DNA of 8,561 nt from an uncultured Chitinophagaceae bacterium (GTDB taxonomy: Bacteria; Bacteroidota; Bacteroidia; Chitinophagales; Chitinophagaceae), in contig CAIMKO010000269.1 of assembly GCA_903841915.1 (NCBI GenBank), forward strand, positions 1 to 8,561, written 5' to 3'. Each line of letters begins with the position of its first letter. Within the stretch, counting starts at the first letter, position 1. A model generated the notes under the pieces. That model ran no database searches. It worked only from the letters and a program-made list of their open reading frames with translations, and was not told where the DNA came from. Positions 7,738-8,561 of the stretch are shown piece after piece. The translations under genes were made by a program, and so were the position numbers.

Positions 7738-8561
7738 ATGTTTAAGCTTCTCGGTATTCTCTGGAACAGTTTTCGAATGGCACTTCAGGAATTGAAGGTC
7801 AATAAACTCCGCACTTTTCTTTCTTTGTTTGGTGTTACCATCGGGATCTTTTGCATTATAGGAGTTTTAGCTACGATTGACAGTCTTAAACGCTACACGA
7901 AAAATAAGATGCAGACCATTGGAGCTAAAGTTGTGTGGATCGATAAATGGAATTATGCCGATGGCGCTGATGGCCCCGATTTTCCATGGTGGAAATACTA
8001 TAAAAGACCTGCCAATAAATATGCAGATATCGCTTTTCTGAAAAACAATTCTCATCAGTCAGAAAATATTGCCCTTTTCCTGCAAAGCAGAAGTATGTCG
8101 GTGGATTATGAATCCAGCACTTTGCAAAACATTGCTTTTTACTCCGTAACAAATGATTTTGAAAAGATCCAGGATATCAAGATCCAGGAAGGAAGATATA
8201 TCAGTGAATCTGAATTTTCTGATGGTTCCGGTGTTTGTGTGATCGGATACAAAAATGCAGAAACCTTATTTGGGAAACCCGAACTGGCTGTTGGTAAACG
8301 TATATCCGTTAATGGAAAGAAGATGATCATTATCGGGTTGATAGAAAGCCAGGGCTCGGGTGGTTTTGGCTATGATTTCGATCATTGTGTATTGGTCTCT
8401 TATAACTTTTTTGCCACGATGTTCAAGGCTGAGAATGTTGACAGGAATTATATCATTGTTCAAGCAAAAGAAGGGGTACAGATCGATGGACTGATCGATG
8501 AATTAAAAGGGAATATGCGTCAATTAAGAAGGCTTAGTCCTCAACAGGAAGATAATTTTAC
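7738..8561 (+). CDS. ABC transporter permease, MacB/FtsX type, paralog of the upstream gene, 3' truncated by window end
   Basis: The frame is open from the ATG at 7738 to the last base (274 codons) with no stop. The product aligns end to end with residues 1-270 of the preceding permease: 45 of the first 51 residues are identical, including all of TM1 with few changes. The extracytoplasmic blocks WIDKW, PWWKYYKRP, GYKNAE-LFG-PE-AV, NGKK and MRQLRR-SP-QE are shared. The C-terminal TM2-TM4 lie beyond the window. It is a diverged tandem duplicate, probably the second subunit of a heterodimeric transporter or an independent homodimer. Conservation is highest in the N-terminal helix and lower in the periplasmic domain (for example residues 52-65 and 75-79), so substrate or partner contact may differ. 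Confidence 0.9.
   Translation, partial: MFKLLGILWNSFRMALQELKVNKLRTFLSLFGVTIGIFCIIGVLATIDSLKRYTKNKMQTIGAKVVWIDKWNYADGADGPDFPWWKYYKRPANKYADIAFLKNNSHQSENIALFLQSRSMSVDYESSTLQNIAFYSVTNDFEKIQDIKIQEGRYISESEFSDGSGVCVIGYKNAETLFGKPELAVGKRISVNGKKMIIIGLIESQGSGGFGYDFDHCVLVSYNFFATMFKAENVDRNYIIVQAKEGVQIDGLIDELKGNMRQLRRLSPQQEDNF

Overview
The window looks like the chromosome of a Bacteroidota member, plausibly a Chitinophagaceae-type bacterium (inference). The reasons are the three-gene sdhC-sdhA-sdhB layout with a single b558-type cytochrome subunit, promoter elements of the TAnnTTTG type, absence of clear Shine-Dalgarno sequences, moderately AT-rich codon use, and short tandem repeats of 7, 8 and 11 bp confined to intergenic spacers.

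Layout. Positions 1-1128 (+) hold most of a saccharopine-pathway dehydrogenase resembling the lysine-ketoglutarate reductase domain of LKR/SDH; its 5' end lies outside the window. It converges on a TrmN6-type tRNA adenine methyltransferase gene (1184-1912, -), with a 7-bp tandem repeat between them. Next comes the succinate dehydrogenase/fumarate reductase operon on the minus strand, read sdhC (5972-5301), sdhA (5231-3258), a four-helix-bundle (23S rRNA intervening-sequence-protein family) gene (3183-2830), then sdhB (2764-2000), closed by a strong hairpin plus T-run terminator. The operon has a TAnnTTTG promoter element with a 14-nt palindrome beside it. Divergent from it, on the plus strand, lie two tandem paralogous MacB/FtsX-type ABC transporter permeases (6219-7466, and 7738 to the window end, truncated). 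Each has a TAC(T/A)TTTG element exactly 4 nt before its ATG.

How the genes relate. SdhA (FAD), SdhB (three Fe-S clusters) and SdhC (membrane di-heme cytochrome) together form complex II, linking succinate/fumarate to the quinone pool, probably menaquinone. The permeases probably need an ATPase encoded elsewhere. The lysine-pathway enzyme and the tRNA methyltransferase are functionally unrelated neighbours.

The most unusual structure is the four-helix-bundle gene lodged between sdhA and sdhB. It is bracketed by 8-bp-period repeats in opposite orientations, including a perfect 15-bp inverted pair, and has a nested three-tier inverted repeat just upstream. A further copy of the same octamer repeat overlaps the sdhC stop codon. 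This could be a small non-autonomous intervening-sequence-like element, but generic intergenic repeats next to a passenger gene would look similar.
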